DNA of 64,000 nt from Devosia aquimaris (GCF_020169335.1 NZ_JAIEZN010000002.1:310001-374000), one strand, 5' to 3'; counted from the first letter of the stretch, positions 17,509 to 27,605 are shown. Made by a program: numbers and translations. The notes: generated from the letters alone by a model not told the origin.

Positions 17509-19320
17509 ATGGCGCAATACGAACTCATCGACCACGAATTCGATGTGGTGGTGGTGGGCGCCGGCGGCGCGGGCCTCCGCGCCACCCTGGGCATGGCCGA
17601 ACAGGGCCTGCGCACCGCCTGCATCACCAAGGTGTTCCCCACCCGCAGCCACACCGTGGCGGCGCAGGGCGGCATCGCGGCGAGCCTGCAGAACATGGGC
17701 CCCGACAGCTGGCAGTGGCATATGTATGACACCGTCAAGGGCTCGGACTGGCTCGGCGACAACGACGCCATGGAATATCTGGCGCGCGAGGCCCCGGCGG
17801 CCATCTATGAGCTGGAGCACTATGGCGTGCCCTTCTCCCGCACCACCGAGGGCAAGATCTACCAGCGTCCCTTCGGCGGCCACATGACCGAATTCGGTGA
17901 CGGCCCGCCGGTGCAGCGCACCTGCGCCGCTGCCGACCGCACGGGCCATGCGATCCTCCACACGCTCTATGGCCAGAGCCTGCGCAACAATGCCGAATTC
18001 TACATCGAGTATTTCGCGCTCGACCTGATCATGGGCGATGATGGCGCCTGCCAGGGCGTGATCGCCTGGAAGCTGGACGACGGCACGCTGCACCGCTTCC
18101 GCGCCAAGACCACGGTGCTCGCCACCGGCGGCTATGGCCGCTCCTATTTCTCGGCCACCTCGGCCCATACCTGCACCGGCGACGGCAATGGCATGGTCGC
18201 CCGTGCTGGCCTGCCCTTGCAGGACATGGAATTCGTGCAGTTCCACCCCACCGGCATCTATGGCGCGGGCGTGCTGATCACCGAAGGCGCACGCGGCGAA
18301 GGCGGCTATCTCACCAATTCGGAAGGCGAGCGCTTCATGGAGCGCTATGCCCCCAATGCCAAGGACCTGGCCAGCCGCGACGTGGTCAGCCGCTGCATGA
18401 CGCTTGAAATCCGCGAAGGGCGCGGCGTTGGTCCCAAGAAGGACCACATCTACCTGCACCTCGACCATCTCGACCCCAAGGTGCTGCATGAGCGCCTGCC
18501 GGGCATCACCGAGAGCGCAAAGATCTTTGCCGGCGTGGACCTCACGCGCGAGCCCATCCCGGTGCTGCCGACCGTGCACTACAACATGGGCGGCATCCCC
18601 GCGAACTACCATGGCGAAGTGCTCAACCCGACGCCCGAGAACCCCGACGCCATCGTGCCCGGCCTGATGGCCGTGGGCGAAGCCGCCTGCGCCTCGGTGC
18701 ATGGCGCCAATCGCCTGGGCTCCAACTCGCTGACGGACCTCGTGGTCTTTGGCCGCGCCGCCGCCATCCGCGCCGGCAAGGTGATCGACCGCGCGGCGCC
18801 GATTCCGGCGATCAACAAGGCGCAGGACGAGAAAATCCTCGCCCGCTTCGACCGCCTGCGCAACGCCTCGGGCAGCCAGCCCACCGCCAAGCTGCGCGAC
18901 GCCATGCAGCGCACCATGCAGGAAGACGCTGCCGTGTTCCGCACCGGGGAAACCCTGCAGTCCGGCGTCAAGCGCATGAGCGAGATCTTCGCGCAACTGC
19001 CCGACGTCAAGGTGACCGACCGCAGCCTGATCTGGAACTCGGATCTGGTCGAGACTCTCGAACTCGAGAACCTGATGGCCAATGCCATGGTCACCGTGGT
19101 CTCGGCCGAAGCGCGCCAGGAAAGCCGCGGCGCCCATGCCCGCGAGGATTTCGCCAGCCGTGACGACGTCAACTGGCGCAAGCACACGCTGAGCTGGATC
19201 GACACCAATACCGGCGCCGTCACGCTGGGCTATCGCCCGGTGCATGTCGATCCGCTGACGCCCGAAAGCGAAGGCGGCATCGACCTCAAGAAGATCGCGC
19301 CCAAGGCACGCGTCTACTGA
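17509..19320 (+). CDS. sdhA: Succinate dehydrogenase flavoprotein subunit
   Basis: A 603-residue catalytic subunit of complex II. Residues 14-22 form the FAD dinucleotide motif (VVVGAGGAG); His48 in '[11 protein letters not shown]' is the covalent FAD attachment site. '[23 protein letters not shown]' and '[11 protein letters not shown]' are substrate and FAD contacts. It oxidises succinate to fumarate in the TCA cycle. It starts 4 bases after sdhD. Confidence 0.98.
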   Translation: MAQYELIDHEFDVVVVGAGGAGLRATLGMAEQGLRTACITKVFPTRSHTVAAQGGIAASLQNMGPDSWQWHMYDTVKGSDWLGDNDAMEYLAREAPAAIYELEHYGVPFSRTTEGKIYQRPFGGHMTEFGDGPPVQRTCAAADRTGHAILHTLYGQSLRNNAEFYIEYFALDLIMGDDGACQGVIAWKLDDGTLHRFRAKTTVLATGGYGRSYFSATSAHTCTGDGNGMVARAGLPLQDMEFVQFHPTGIYGAGVLITEGARGEGGYLTNSEGERFMERYAPNAKDLASRDVVSRCMTLEIREGRGVGPKKDHIYLHLDHLDPKVLHERLPGITESAKIFAGVDLTREPIPVLPTVHYNMGGIPANYHGEVLNPTPENPDAIVPGLMAVGEAACASVHGANRLGSNSLTDLVVFGRAAAIRAGKVIDRAAPIPAINKAQDEKILARFDRLRNASGSQPTAKLRDAMQRTMQEDAAVFRTGETLQSGVKRMSEIFAQLPDVKVTDRSLIWNSDLVETLELENLMANAMVTVVSAEARQESRGAHAREDFASRDDVNWRKHTLSWIDTNTGAVTLGYRPVHVDPLTPESEGGIDLKKIAPKARVY

Positions 19321-19339
19321 TGATCCGCAAGGAGCTGAG

Positions 19340-19627
19340 ATGAAACGCCTGAGCCTGTTGGCCGCTTTGGCCCTGCTGACCACGCCCGCCTTTGCTGCGG
19401 CCCCCACCGCGGCGCAGAAGGAAGAATTCTACCGCGTCTGCATGGGCATCGCCCAGGATGCGAAGCTCTGTGGCTGCAAGGCCGAGGCGGCCATGACGCT
19501 GATCGACGAGCGCTTCATGGGCGTGGTGATCAAATCGATGAAGGGCGCCGCGCCCGCCGACAGCGATTTCGTCGCCTACAACACCTATGTCGCCAAATCC
19601 AACCAGATCTGCAAACCAAACTACTAG
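19340..19627 (+). CDS. Small secreted Cys-containing protein inside the sdh operon
   Basis: A 95-residue protein with a clear signal peptide ending near 'AFAAA'. The mature part has four Cys (in 'YRVCMG', 'KLCGCK' and 'QICKP'), enough for two disulfides in the periplasm, and a helical middle. GGAGCTGAG precedes the ATG. It sits between sdhA (19 bases upstream) and sdhB in the same direction. I do not recognise a family. Its position hints at a link with respiration, but that is inference. Confidence 0.75.
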   Translation: MKRLSLLAALALLTTPAFAAAPTAAQKEEFYRVCMGIAQDAKLCGCKAEAAMTLIDERFMGVVIKSMKGAAPADSDFVAYNTYVAKSNQICKPNY

Positions 19628-19734
19628 GCCCGGGGACCCGTCCCCGACCCGGCAAGCCGGCTGTGCCGGCATACCAGCGCCAACAGACCAATTCAGTGCC
19701 GGTTGCGCGGCACCCAGAAAAGGAAGACCGACCC

Positions 19735-20517
19735 ATGGTCGAACTGATGCTCCCCAAGGCCGACCGGCCCACCCAAGGCAAATCCTGGCCCAAGCCGGCC
19801 GGCGCCAAGCGGCTGCGCGAGTACCACATCTATCGCTACGACCCCGACCAGTCGGCCAATCCGCGCATCGACACCTATTTCGTCAATCTCGACGATTGCG
19901 GCCCGATGATCCTGGACGGTCTGCTGTGGATCAAGAACAACATCGACCCCACGCTGACCCTGCGCCGCTCCTGCCGCGAGGGCATTTGCGGCTCCTGCTC
20001 GATGAACATCAACGGGCTCAACACCCTGGCCTGCACCAAGGGCATGGACGACTCCACCGGCCCCATCAAGATCTATCCGCTGCCCCATATGCCGGTGGTC
20101 AAGGATCTGGTGCCGGACCTGAGCACCTTTTATGCCCAGCACCGCGCCATCGAGCCCTGGCTCAAGACCACTTCGCCCACCCCGGCCAAGGAGTGGACGC
20201 AGACCGTGCCGCAGCGCGCCAAGCTCGACGGGCTCTATGAGTGCATCCTCTGCGCCTGCTGCTCGACCTCCTGCCCGAGCTATTGGTGGAATGGCGACAA
20301 ATATCTCGGCCCCGCCGCCCTCTTGCAGGCCTATCGCTGGCTGATCGACAGCCGCGACGAAACCACCAATGAGCGCCTCGACGACCTCGAGGACCCCTTC
20401 AAGCTCTATCGCTGCCACACCATCATGAACTGCGCCAAGGTCTGCCCCAAGGGCCTGAACCCGGCCAAGGCCATTGCCGAAATCAAGAAGATGATGGTCG
20501 AGCGCAAGGTCGCCTGA
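19735..20517 (+). CDS. sdhB: Succinate dehydrogenase iron-sulfur subunit
   Basis: A 260-residue electron-transfer subunit. The [2Fe-2S] ligands are in 'CREGICGSC' and the following 'LACTK'; the C-terminal ferredoxin-like half carries the [4Fe-4S] and [3Fe-4S] ligands in '[12 protein letters not shown]' and '[17 protein letters not shown]'. It passes electrons from SdhA FAD to ubiquinone. AAAGGAAG precedes the ATG at 19735. The 107 bases before it contain GC-rich hairpins, possibly an internal processing region. Confidence 0.98.
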   Translation: MVELMLPKADRPTQGKSWPKPAGAKRLREYHIYRYDPDQSANPRIDTYFVNLDDCGPMILDGLLWIKNNIDPTLTLRRSCREGICGSCSMNINGLNTLACTKGMDDSTGPIKIYPLPHMPVVKDLVPDLSTFYAQHRAIEPWLKTTSPTPAKEWTQTVPQRAKLDGLYECILCACCSTSCPSYWWNGDKYLGPAALLQAYRWLIDSRDETTNERLDDLEDPFKLYRCHTIMNCAKVCPKGLNPAKAIAEIKKMMVERKVA

Positions 20518-20544
20518 GACCCGGATCGATCGCTGACAAACCTG

Positions 20545-20580
20545 CAGCCCCTGGAGCGATCCGGGGGCTGTTTTGGTTTT
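20545..20580 (+). terminator. Intrinsic terminator of the sdh operon
   Basis: An 11-bp stem (20545-20555 with 20560-20570, one G-T pair) closes a GCGA tetraloop and is followed by TTTTGGTTTT. It begins 28 bases after sdhB. Confidence 0.88.
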
Positions 20581-20608
20581 GGGTGCGGAAGCCTTGATCG
20601 TTCAGCCG

Positions 20609-20681
20609 CCGTCATCACCCGGCTTGTCCGGGTGATCCATAAGTCGGTGCTGGATTGCCCGGACGAGCCGGGCAATGACGG
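20609..20681. repeat. Inverted pair of REP-like palindromes
   Basis: Two palindromes, 20614-20622/20628-20636 and 20654-20662/20668-20676, face each other with flanking CCGTCAT (20609-20615) and ATGACGG (20675-20681), forming one long imperfect inverted repeat. This is the common alphaproteobacterial GTCAT-x-CCCGG-x-CCGGG-x-ATCCA intergenic element. Confidence 0.75.
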
Positions 20682-20782
20682 AGGGATGGGGTTGAACTGA
20701 ACTGATATGGCATGCAGCCCGCCATTGGGCCCCTCCCCCTTGATGGGGAAGGTCGGGTGGGGCTTGCCGAGACGCAAAAACC

Positions 20783-21214
20783 CTAGCTGGCGCTGCCGAT
20801 CTGTTTGCGCAGGATGGTGCGGTCGCGGCTGGAGACGCCGATCAGCTCGGCCACGCGCCAGACCATATTGTCTTCCATCTCGTGGTTTTCCTTGTCGGCG
20901 AACACCACGGTCCACATCATGCGGATGATGTTGATGCGCTCGTCCATCTCCATCCCCGACAGGGTGGAGGTGAAATTGTAGAAATCCACGGCCTCGGCGT
21001 CGCGCGCTGCGGCCTCCTTGATCAGCCGCTCCACGCTGGCCTCATCCAGGCCATATTGCTCCATCAGCGTAGTCTTGATGGTCTCGCGCTCTTCGGCGCT
21101 CATCTGCCCGTCCACGGCGGCCAGATGCACCAGAAGGGCAGCCACGGCCAGTTTGGGGTCGTGATTGGCAAGCGGTTCAGGCTTGGTAAACAGGCTGGTA
21201 ATGGCCTCGAACAT
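20783..21214 (-). CDS. TerB-like protein
   Basis: A 143-residue helical protein, 'LAVAALLVHLAAVDGQMSAEE' near the N-terminus and 'FADKENHEMEDNMVWRVAELIGVS' near the C-terminus, matching the TerB/DjlA-type fold with its acidic metal-binding turns (D-G-x-M-S-x-E-E and D-x-E-x-H-x-x-E). No other tellurite-resistance genes are nearby, so a tellurite role is doubtful. I start at the ATG at 21214; the frame extends upstream without TerB-like sequence. Confidence 0.85.
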   Translation of the reverse strand: MFEAITSLFTKPEPLANHDPKLAVAALLVHLAAVDGQMSAEERETIKTTLMEQYGLDEASVERLIKEAAARDAEAVDFYNFTSTLSGMEMDERINIIRMMWTVVFADKENHEMEDNMVWRVAELIGVSSRDRTILRKQIGSAS

Positions 21215-21437
21215 TGGCGCGCCTCCGGCGGGAGCTTGGGTCAGCAATGGGCCGGCTGGGAGGCAGGCCCACCGACACTGAACAACGCGCTCGATTTGCT
21301 CAATGGCCTCACGGGCCTGCGCAACACTCTGGCCACGGGTTGATGCGCAATGGCCACACAAGTGCCCGGAACAGGCCGATTAAGCGCCTAAGCGGCATCA
21401 AAAAGGACTCGACTCCGCGCAGATTCGGAGTCTAAAT

Positions 21438-21452
21438 GTTCCTGTTTTGTTC
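21438..21452 (+). promoter_or_regulatory. LexA (SOS) box upstream of imuA
   Basis: GTTC-N7-GTTC (21438-21441 and 21449-21452) exactly matches the alphaproteobacterial LexA consensus. It lies 18 bases before the imuA start codon, the usual place for SOS control of the imuA-imuB-dnaE2 cassette. Confidence 0.88.
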
Positions 21453-21469
21453 ACATCACCCGGTTGCCG

Positions 21470-22291
21470 ATGGCCCCCTCCGATCGCCAACAGCGCCTTG
21501 CCGCGCTGCGCGACACCATTGCCGATATTGAGCGCAAGCCAGCGTTGGCCGAGGCGCGCCCGCTGCTGCAGCCCGGTGCGGAGAGCGATTTTCCCATGCC
21601 CGCCGCCGGCCTGCTGCAGGAGATCTTCACCGATGAGCAGCGCCATGCCGGGGCGACGCTGGGCTTTGCCCTGGCCCAGGCGCGCAGCCTGATCACCCCG
21701 GCCCGCCCGGCGGTGATCTATCTCCAGCTCGCCCGCCAGGCCCAGGACAGCGGCCTGCCCTATGGTCCGGGCCTGCGCAGCTTCGGCTTTGACCCAAGCG
21801 CGTTGTTGCTGGTGCGCACCCAGACCATCACCGACCTGCTCTGGGCCAGCGAGGAGGCGCTGGCCTGCCGCGCCGTTGCCGCCGTGGTGGCCGATGTCGC
21901 CGGCCAGCACAAGGCACTCGATTTCACCGCCAGCCGGCGCCTGGGCCTGCGCACGGCCGGCATGGGCAGCTCGCTGCTGCTGCTGCGCTATGGCACCGGG
22001 CGGGAGGCCAGCGCCGCCCATCTGCGCTGGCGCCTGACCCCCGTGCTCAGCGCCCGCCGCCGCTTTGATGCCCTGGCCCCCGGCGCCCCGCGTTGGCTGG
22101 CCCAATTGGAGAAAGGCATTCTCCGCCAACAGCAGACCCAATGGCTTGTGGGATGGACGCACGATGGACTTGTCACCCAGGATGCCGGCACGATCACCGG
22201 CCGAACCGACGCCCCCTGGCCTGCTGCCGGCACGGCGCTTCCTCAGCCTCTATCTGCCCAGCTGGCCAACCGATTACCTGAAGCGGGTTGA
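21470..22291 (+). CDS. imuA: ImuA, SOS mutagenesis accessory protein
   Basis: A 273-residue protein of the ImuA family, diverged from RecA/SulA-like sequences: 'AAGLLQEIFTDEQRHAGATLGFALA' near residue 45, 'FGFDPSALLLVRTQTITDLLWASEEAL' near residue 105 and 'RLGLRTAGMGSSLLLLR' near residue 160. It works with ImuB and DnaE2 in damage-induced translesion synthesis. I use the ATG at 21470; a TTG at 21464 is the alternative. The 3' end overlaps imuB by 128 bases. Confidence 0.9.
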   Translation: MAPSDRQQRLAALRDTIADIERKPALAEARPLLQPGAESDFPMPAAGLLQEIFTDEQRHAGATLGFALAQARSLITPARPAVIYLQLARQAQDSGLPYGPGLRSFGFDPSALLLVRTQTITDLLWASEEALACRAVAAVVADVAGQHKALDFTASRRLGLRTAGMGSSLLLLRYGTGREASAAHLRWRLTPVLSARRRFDALAPGAPRWLAQLEKGILRQQQTQWLVGWTHDGLVTQDAGTITGRTDAPWPAAGTALPQPLSAQLANRLPEAG

Positions 22292-23840
22292 GCCGGGCCT
22301 GGCCGGGGCCCCGCTGGCGCTTTACGAACGCATCAAGGGCGGGCTGCGCCTGGCTGCCATCGACGCCGCGGCGGCCCAGGGCGGACTGCGCGTCGGGCAG
22401 AACCTGGCCGATGCCCGCGCCCTGCTGCCCGGCCTGGTCGTGCGCGAGATCGACCGCCCGCTGCTGGCCGCCGCCTTTGCCGATTTTGCCGACTGGCACT
22501 CCAATGCCAGCCCGCTGGTGGCGGTGCTCGAGGACATGAACGCCTTTGGCGACCTGGTGCTCGACATCACCGGCGTGGATCATCTGTTCGGCGGCGAGGC
22601 GCCCATGCTGCGCCTGCTGCTGAGCCGGCTGCGCGCCCTGGGCTATACCGTGGCCGGCGCCATCGCCTCTACCATTGGCGGCGCCTGGGCGGTGAGCCAT
22701 TTTGCCCGCAGCCAGGTGGTGGCTGACGACGCCCTGACCCAGGTGCTCGATGCCCTGCCGGTGGCCGCGCTGCGCCTCGATGACAGCCAGGTGGCGGGCC
22801 TGACACAGATGGGGCTGACCACGCTGGGCCAGGTGCGCCCGCGCCCGCGCAAGCCGCTGCAGGCCCGCTTTGGCCTCAGCCTCCTCACCCGGCTCGACCA
22901 GGCCTATGGCCAGCAGCAGGAACGGCTCAACCCGCGCCTGCCCTTGGCCGAGCGCCATGCCGAACGCCGCTTTGCCGACCCCATCGGCCTGCTCGACGAT
23001 GTGCTGATGACAGCGCGCGACCTGGCCATCCGGCTGGGCCTGCAGCTCGAGGGCGAGGGCCTGGGCGGCCAGGCCTTTCACCTGTTCCTCTATCGCGTCG
23101 ACCACAAGGTGATGACCCTCTCGGTCAATTCGGCCCGGCTGACGCGCGATCCCGATCATATCAGCGCCCTGTTCAACAACCGCGCCGAGCGCCTGTCGGG
23201 CGAATATGACCCCGGCTTCGGCATCGACATGATCCGCCTGGCGGTGAGTTCGGTGGGGCGCCTGGATGCCGCCCAGTTGGGCGCTTTTGCCGACGACGAC
23301 GGCACCGCCGATCTCGACCAGCTGCAGGATCGCATGAGCAGCCGGCTGGGGACCATGGCCGTGCTGCGCACCCAATTGCTGGCCAGCCATATCCCCGAGC
23401 AGGCGGCGCGGCTGGTGCCGGCCCTGGTGGGCGCGGCCGCCCCCGACGATCCGCCCGGCCCGCCGCGCCTGCGGCCGCTGCGCCTGCTGCCGGTGCCCGA
23501 GCCGGTGGCCATCAATGCCGAAGTGCCCGATGGCCTGCCCGCCTCCATGATCTGGCGCCGCGTCAGCTATCGCATCACCAAGGCGGCCGGACCCGAGCGG
23601 CTGGGCGCCCAATGGTGGCGCAGTGGCCAGCGGCTCGACCTGCTGCCCCTGCCAGCAGCGCCCGAGGCCGATGGCAAGCCCGCCGCCGCGCCGGCGCTGG
23701 CCCGCTTTGACGCCGAGGCCGGCACGCGCGACTATTATCGCATCGAGGATGCCCAGGGCCGCCGCTTCTGGATTTTCCGCAACGGGCTCTATGTGCCCGA
23801 CAGCACGCCGCAATGGTATCTGCATGGGCTGTTCGCATGA
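22164..23840 (+). CDS. imuB: ImuB, inactive Y-family DNA polymerase homologue
   Basis: A 558-residue protein with the Y-family polymerase layout: palm/fingers from 'RFLSLYLPSWPTDYLKR', then 'LVLDITGVDHLFGGE', helix-hairpin-helix-like 'VAGLTQMGLTTLGQVRPRP' and a long C-terminal tail used in ImuB proteins to contact the beta clamp and ImuA/DnaE2. ImuB proteins lack the catalytic acidic residues; here the first palm motif reads 'LYLPSWPTDY' with no Asp in the catalytic place. The start is uncertain: ATG 22164 gives a short leader before the domain. Its TGA overlaps the dnaE2 ATG. Confidence 0.9.
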   Translation: MDLSPRMPARSPAEPTPPGLLPARRFLSLYLPSWPTDYLKRVEPGLAGAPLALYERIKGGLRLAAIDAAAAQGGLRVGQNLADARALLPGLVVREIDRPLLAAAFADFADWHSNASPLVAVLEDMNAFGDLVLDITGVDHLFGGEAPMLRLLLSRLRALGYTVAGAIASTIGGAWAVSHFARSQVVADDALTQVLDALPVAALRLDDSQVAGLTQMGLTTLGQVRPRPRKPLQARFGLSLLTRLDQAYGQQQERLNPRLPLAERHAERRFADPIGLLDDVLMTARDLAIRLGLQLEGEGLGGQAFHLFLYRVDHKVMTLSVNSARLTRDPDHISALFNNRAERLSGEYDPGFGIDMIRLAVSSVGRLDAAQLGAFADDDGTADLDQLQDRMSSRLGTMAVLRTQLLASHIPEQAARLVPALVGAAAPDDPPGPPRLRPLRLLPVPEPVAINAEVPDGLPASMIWRRVSYRITKAAGPERLGAQWWRSGQRLDLLPLPAAPEADGKPAAAPALARFDAEAGTRDYYRIEDAQGRRFWIFRNGLYVPDSTPQWYLHGLFA

Positions 23841-26800
23841 GCCAACCCATTGCCCTGATCCCGCCCGGGCGTGGTCCCGCCCAGCCGGCCGCCCCGGCGC
23901 CGGAATTTGCCGAACTGGTGGCGATCAGCAATTTCTCCTTCCTGCATGGCGGCTCGCACCCCGAGGAGCTGGTGGCCCTGGCGGCGCATATGGGGCTGAG
24001 TGCCTTCGGCCTGGCCGACCGCAACAGCTTTGCCGGCGTGGTGCGCGGCTATGTGGCGGCACGTGACCTCAGCCCGCAGCCGGACAATTTCCGCTATCTG
24101 GTGGGCGTGCGGCTCTGCTTTGCCGATGGCACGCCCGATATTGTCGCCTATCCCAGCGACCGCCAGGCCTATGGCCGGCTGTGCAAGCTGCTGACCCGCG
24201 CCAACCAGCGCGGGGACAAGGGCAAGCCGCGCCTGTTGTTCTCCGACCTGTTCGGCGCCGCCCCGCTCGACAGCGGGGGCCTGCAGGGCCCCGAGGAAAA
24301 CCATAGCCAGGGGCAATTGTTCATTCTCGTCCCCGACGAGACCGACTGGGGGCTGAGCGAACGCACGCTGGCCACCCTCTGCGCCGAGGCGCCCGGCCGC
24401 GTCTGGGTGGCGGCCAGCCATCGCTTTGATGGCGAGGACCGGGCCCGGCTCAACCGCATCGACCAATTGGCCCGGCGCCACCAGGCCGCCATGCTGGCCA
24501 GCAATGACGTACGCTATCACCACGCCAGCCGCAGAATCCTGCAGGACGTGGTGACCTGCATCCGCGAGCACATGACGCTCGAGACCGCCGGCTGGGCACT
24601 GAGCGCCAATGCCGAGCGCCAGCTCAAGCCGCCGCGCGAAATGGCGCGCCTGTTTGCCGACTATCCCCAGGCCGTGGCCGAGACACAGCGCCTGATCGCC
24701 CGCATCGGCTTTTCGCTCGACCAGCTCAAATACAACTATCCCGAAGAGACCGTGGGCAATGGCGAGACCGCCCAGCAGACGCTGGAGCGCCTGACCTGGG
24801 ATGGCGCCAGAAGGCGCTATCCGCAGGGCATTTCCGACAAGGTCAAGCGCTCGATCTGGTCCGAGCTGTGCCTGATTGGCTACAAGGGTTATGCCGCCTA
24901 TTTCCTGACCGTGCACGACATCGTCCAGTTTGCCCGGCACGAACGCAAGATCCTCTGCCAGGGGCGCGGCTCGGCGGCCAATTCCACGGTGTGCTTTTGC
25001 CTTGAGATCACCGAGGTCGACCCCGAGGTCAGCACGCTGGTGTTCGGCCGCTTCATCTCCACCGAGCGCGACGAGCCGCCCGATATCGACGTCGATTTCG
25101 AGCATGAGCGGCGCGAAGAGGTGATGGCCTATATCTATGCCAAATATGGCGGCCGCCGCACCGGACTGACCGCCAATGTCATCTGCTACCGCGCCAAGAG
25201 CGCCCTGCGCGAGGCCGCCAAGGTGTTTGGCGTATCCGAGGACACCGTGGCCGCACTCAACCAGCTGCACTGGGGCTGGGGCAGCAGCCTCGACACCTCC
25301 GACCTGGCAAGCCTGGGGCTCAACCCGGCCGACCCCACGCTGACGCAACTGTTCGAGGTGGTGAGCGTCTTGCGCGGCTTTCCGCGCCATCTCAGCCAGC
25401 ATGTGGGCGGCTTTGTCATCACCCGCGATTCGCTGGAAAGCTTGGTGCCCATTTCCAAGACGGCCATGGACAGCCGCACCATCATCGAATGGAACAAGGA
25501 CGACATCGACGCTTTGGCCATCCTCAAGGTCGACGTATTGGCGCTGGGCATGCTGAGCTGCCTGCGCCGGGCGTTCGAATTGATGCAGACCCATTACGGG
25601 CAGAGCCTAGCGCTGGTGGACCTGTTGAGCGAAGAGGCCCTCCCCGACCAGTCGAGGAAGGCCGAAGTCTATGCCATGATCCAGCGCGCCGACACGCTGG
25701 GCGTGTTCCAGATCGAGAGCCGGGCGCAGATGAGCATGCTGCCGCGGCTCAAACCGGAGAAATTCTACGATCTGGTGATCGAGGTGGCCATTGTCCGTCC
25801 CGGCCCCATCCAGGGCAATATGGTCCATCCCTATCTGCGCCGCCGCCAGGGACTGGAAGAGCCCGTCTATCACGACGACAAGCTCAGGGGCGTGTTGGGC
25901 CGGACCCTGGGCGTGCCACTGTTCCAGGAACAGGCCATGCAGATTGCCATCGTCGGCGCCGGCTTTTCCCCCGGCAAGGCCGACAGCCTGCGCCGCGCCA
26001 TGGCCGCCTGGCGCCGCACCGGCCGCATCGCCCAGTTCGGCGACGAATTCCTGGCCGGCATGCAGGCCAATGGCTATCCGCGGGAGTTTGCCAAGAACTG
26101 CTTTGCCCAGATCCAGGGCTTTGCCGAATATGGCTTTCCCGAAAGCCACGCGGCATCCTTTGCGCTCTTGGTCTATGCCTCGTGCTGGCTCAAGTGCCAC
26201 TATCCCGATGTCTTTGCCACCGCCCTGCTCAATTCCCAGCCCATGGGCTTTTACGCGCCATCCCAGATCATCCGCGACGTGATCGAGCATGGCGTGGAGG
26301 TGCGCGCGGTGGATGTGAACCTGTCCGACAGCGACTGCGTGCTCGAAGGCAACAGCCGCCCAGCGCGCGAGCATCTCTGGCCGCAGCATCAGTCCATGGT
26401 CGGCCATATCCATGCCGACCGGGCCATCCGCCTGGGCCTGGGCCAGATCGTGGGCCTCTCCGACAATGACATCAACATTCTCGTGGCGCGGCGTGGCCGG
26501 GGCTATGATTCGGTGCGCGACCTCTGGCTGCGCACCAAGCTGCCCATTGCGAGCCTCGAAAAGCTCGCCCGTGCCGACGCCTTTGCCTCCCTGGGCCTGA
26601 GCCGCCGCGAGGCGCTCTGGGCGGTCAAGGGCCTGATCGGCACCCATGGCGCCGACACCCTGCCGCTGTTTGCCGCCGCCGGACGCGTCGAAACCGAGGC
26701 GGACATCGAGGCGGGCCTGCCCACCATGCTGCCCGGGGAAGAGGTGATCCACGACTATTCCACCCTCTCCTTCTCGCTCAAGGGCCATCCGCTGCAGTTC

Positions 26801-27277
26801 ATCCGCCCCAAGCTGGAACAGCGCCGCACCCTGCCCGCCATCGGTCTGCAGCAGGCGCGGGCCGGCAGCCGGGTGGAGGTGGCGGGCCTGGTGCTGGTGC
26901 GCCAGCGACCGGGCACCGCCAGCGGCGTGATCTTTGCCACGCTCGAGGACGAGACCGGCGTCGCCAATATCGTCATCTGGCCAAAAGTGTTTGAGGCCAA
27001 TCGCAAGACCGTGCTGGGCGCCCGCATGCTGGCCATCCGCGGCCAGGTGCAGCGCGAAGGGCTGGTGATCCACCTGATTGCCGAGCAATTGACCGACATG
27101 ACGCCGCTGCTGCTCGACCTGGCCCATGGCAAGGACATTGGCGAACGCATTCTGGCCCGCGGCGACGAGGGACGCTCGGGACCCCATCCCGGCCGCGACC
27201 ACAAGGCGCTGCTGGAGATCGAGCGGGCCCGCCGCGCCGCCTATGCCGCCCTGCCCGAGGGTCGTAATTTTCACTGA
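23837..27277 (+). CDS. dnaE2: Error-prone DNA polymerase III alpha subunit
   Basis: A 1146-residue C-family polymerase. The N-terminal PHP domain begins 'ELVAISNFSFLHGGSHPEELVALA', and the polymerase active site includes 'GRGSAANS' and 'PDIDVDFEHERREEV' with the catalytic Asp pair. 'FQIESRAQMSMLPRL' and the C-terminal OB fold ('TASGVIFATLEDETGVANIVIWP') are typical of DnaE2. It performs the mutagenic synthesis in the LexA-controlled imuA-imuB-dnaE2 operon and starts within the imuB stop codon (ATGA). Confidence 0.97.
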   Translation: MSQPIALIPPGRGPAQPAAPAPEFAELVAISNFSFLHGGSHPEELVALAAHMGLSAFGLADRNSFAGVVRGYVAARDLSPQPDNFRYLVGVRLCFADGTPDIVAYPSDRQAYGRLCKLLTRANQRGDKGKPRLLFSDLFGAAPLDSGGLQGPEENHSQGQLFILVPDETDWGLSERTLATLCAEAPGRVWVAASHRFDGEDRARLNRIDQLARRHQAAMLASNDVRYHHASRRILQDVVTCIREHMTLETAGWALSANAERQLKPPREMARLFADYPQAVAETQRLIARIGFSLDQLKYNYPEETVGNGETAQQTLERLTWDGARRRYPQGISDKVKRSIWSELCLIGYKGYAAYFLTVHDIVQFARHERKILCQGRGSAANSTVCFCLEITEVDPEVSTLVFGRFISTERDEPPDIDVDFEHERREEVMAYIYAKYGGRRTGLTANVICYRAKSALREAAKVFGVSEDTVAALNQLHWGWGSSLDTSDLASLGLNPADPTLTQLFEVVSVLRGFPRHLSQHVGGFVITRDSLESLVPISKTAMDSRTIIEWNKDDIDALAILKVDVLALGMLSCLRRAFELMQTHYGQSLALVDLLSEEALPDQSRKAEVYAMIQRADTLGVFQIESRAQMSMLPRLKPEKFYDLVIEVAIVRPGPIQGNMVHPYLRRRQGLEEPVYHDDKLRGVLGRTLGVPLFQEQAMQIAIVGAGFSPGKADSLRRAMAAWRRTGRIAQFGDEFLAGMQANGYPREFAKNCFAQIQGFAEYGFPESHAASFALLVYASCWLKCHYPDVFATALLNSQPMGFYAPSQIIRDVIEHGVEVRAVDVNLSDSDCVLEGNSRPAREHLWPQHQSMVGHIHADRAIRLGLGQIVGLSDNDINILVARRGRGYDSVRDLWLRTKLPIASLEKLARADAFASLGLSRREALWAVKGLIGTHGADTLPLFAAAGRVETEADIEAGLPTMLPGEEVIHDYSTLSFSLKGHPLQFIRPKLEQRRTLPAIGLQQARAGSRVEVAGLVLVRQRPGTASGVIFATLEDETGVANIVIWPKVFEANRKTVLGARMLAIRGQVQREGLVIHLIAEQLTDMTPLLLDLAHGKDIGERILARGDEGRSGPHPGRDHKALLEIERARRAAYAALPEGRNFH

Positions 27278-27308
27278 GGCCAGCAGGCGTCAGCCGGCAG
27301 AGGCGGGC

Positions 27309-27605
27309 TTAGCCAGCGATGGCGTCGATGGCCTGCGCCAGATCAATGTCGCGGGTGCTGATGCCGCCGGCGTCATGGGTGGACAACCGCACGGTCACCT
27401 TGTTGTAGCTGTTGCTCCAGTCCGGATGATGCCCGGCCTTTTCGGCGGCCAGCGCGACGCGGGCCATGAAGCCGAAGGCCGCCGAGAAATCGGCAAAGGA
27501 AAACACCCGCACCAGCATATCGGCACCATCGCCGTTCTCAAGCCGCCAGGCCGGCAGATCATGCACCGCCTGCGCCAGGCGGGCCGCATCGAGACGTTCG
27601 ACCAT
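27309..27605 (-). CDS. phhB: 4a-hydroxytetrahydrobiopterin dehydratase (pterin carbinolamine dehydratase)
   Basis: A 98-residue enzyme that dehydrates the 4a-hydroxy pterin formed by aromatic amino acid hydroxylases. '[45 protein letters not shown]' contains the signature H-H-P-x-W and the later T-H-D that form the active site. I start at the ATG at 27605, which has AGGAGG eight bases upstream; an ATG at 27623 would give six more residues. No phenylalanine hydroxylase is adjacent. Confidence 0.93.
   Translation of the reverse strand: MVERLDAARLAQAVHDLPAWRLENGDGADMLVRVFSFADFSAAFGFMARVALAAEKAGHHPDWSNSYNKVTVRLSTHDAGGISTRDIDLAQAIDAIAG

Noticed and set aside
17482..19407. 641-codon frame antisense to sdhA
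   Set aside because: sdhA is unmistakable; the antisense frame is a by-product of codon bias.
20783..21214. Tellurite resistance role for the TerB-like protein
   Set aside because: Only the fold is shared; no terZ, terD or related genes are present, so the name is not evidence of function.
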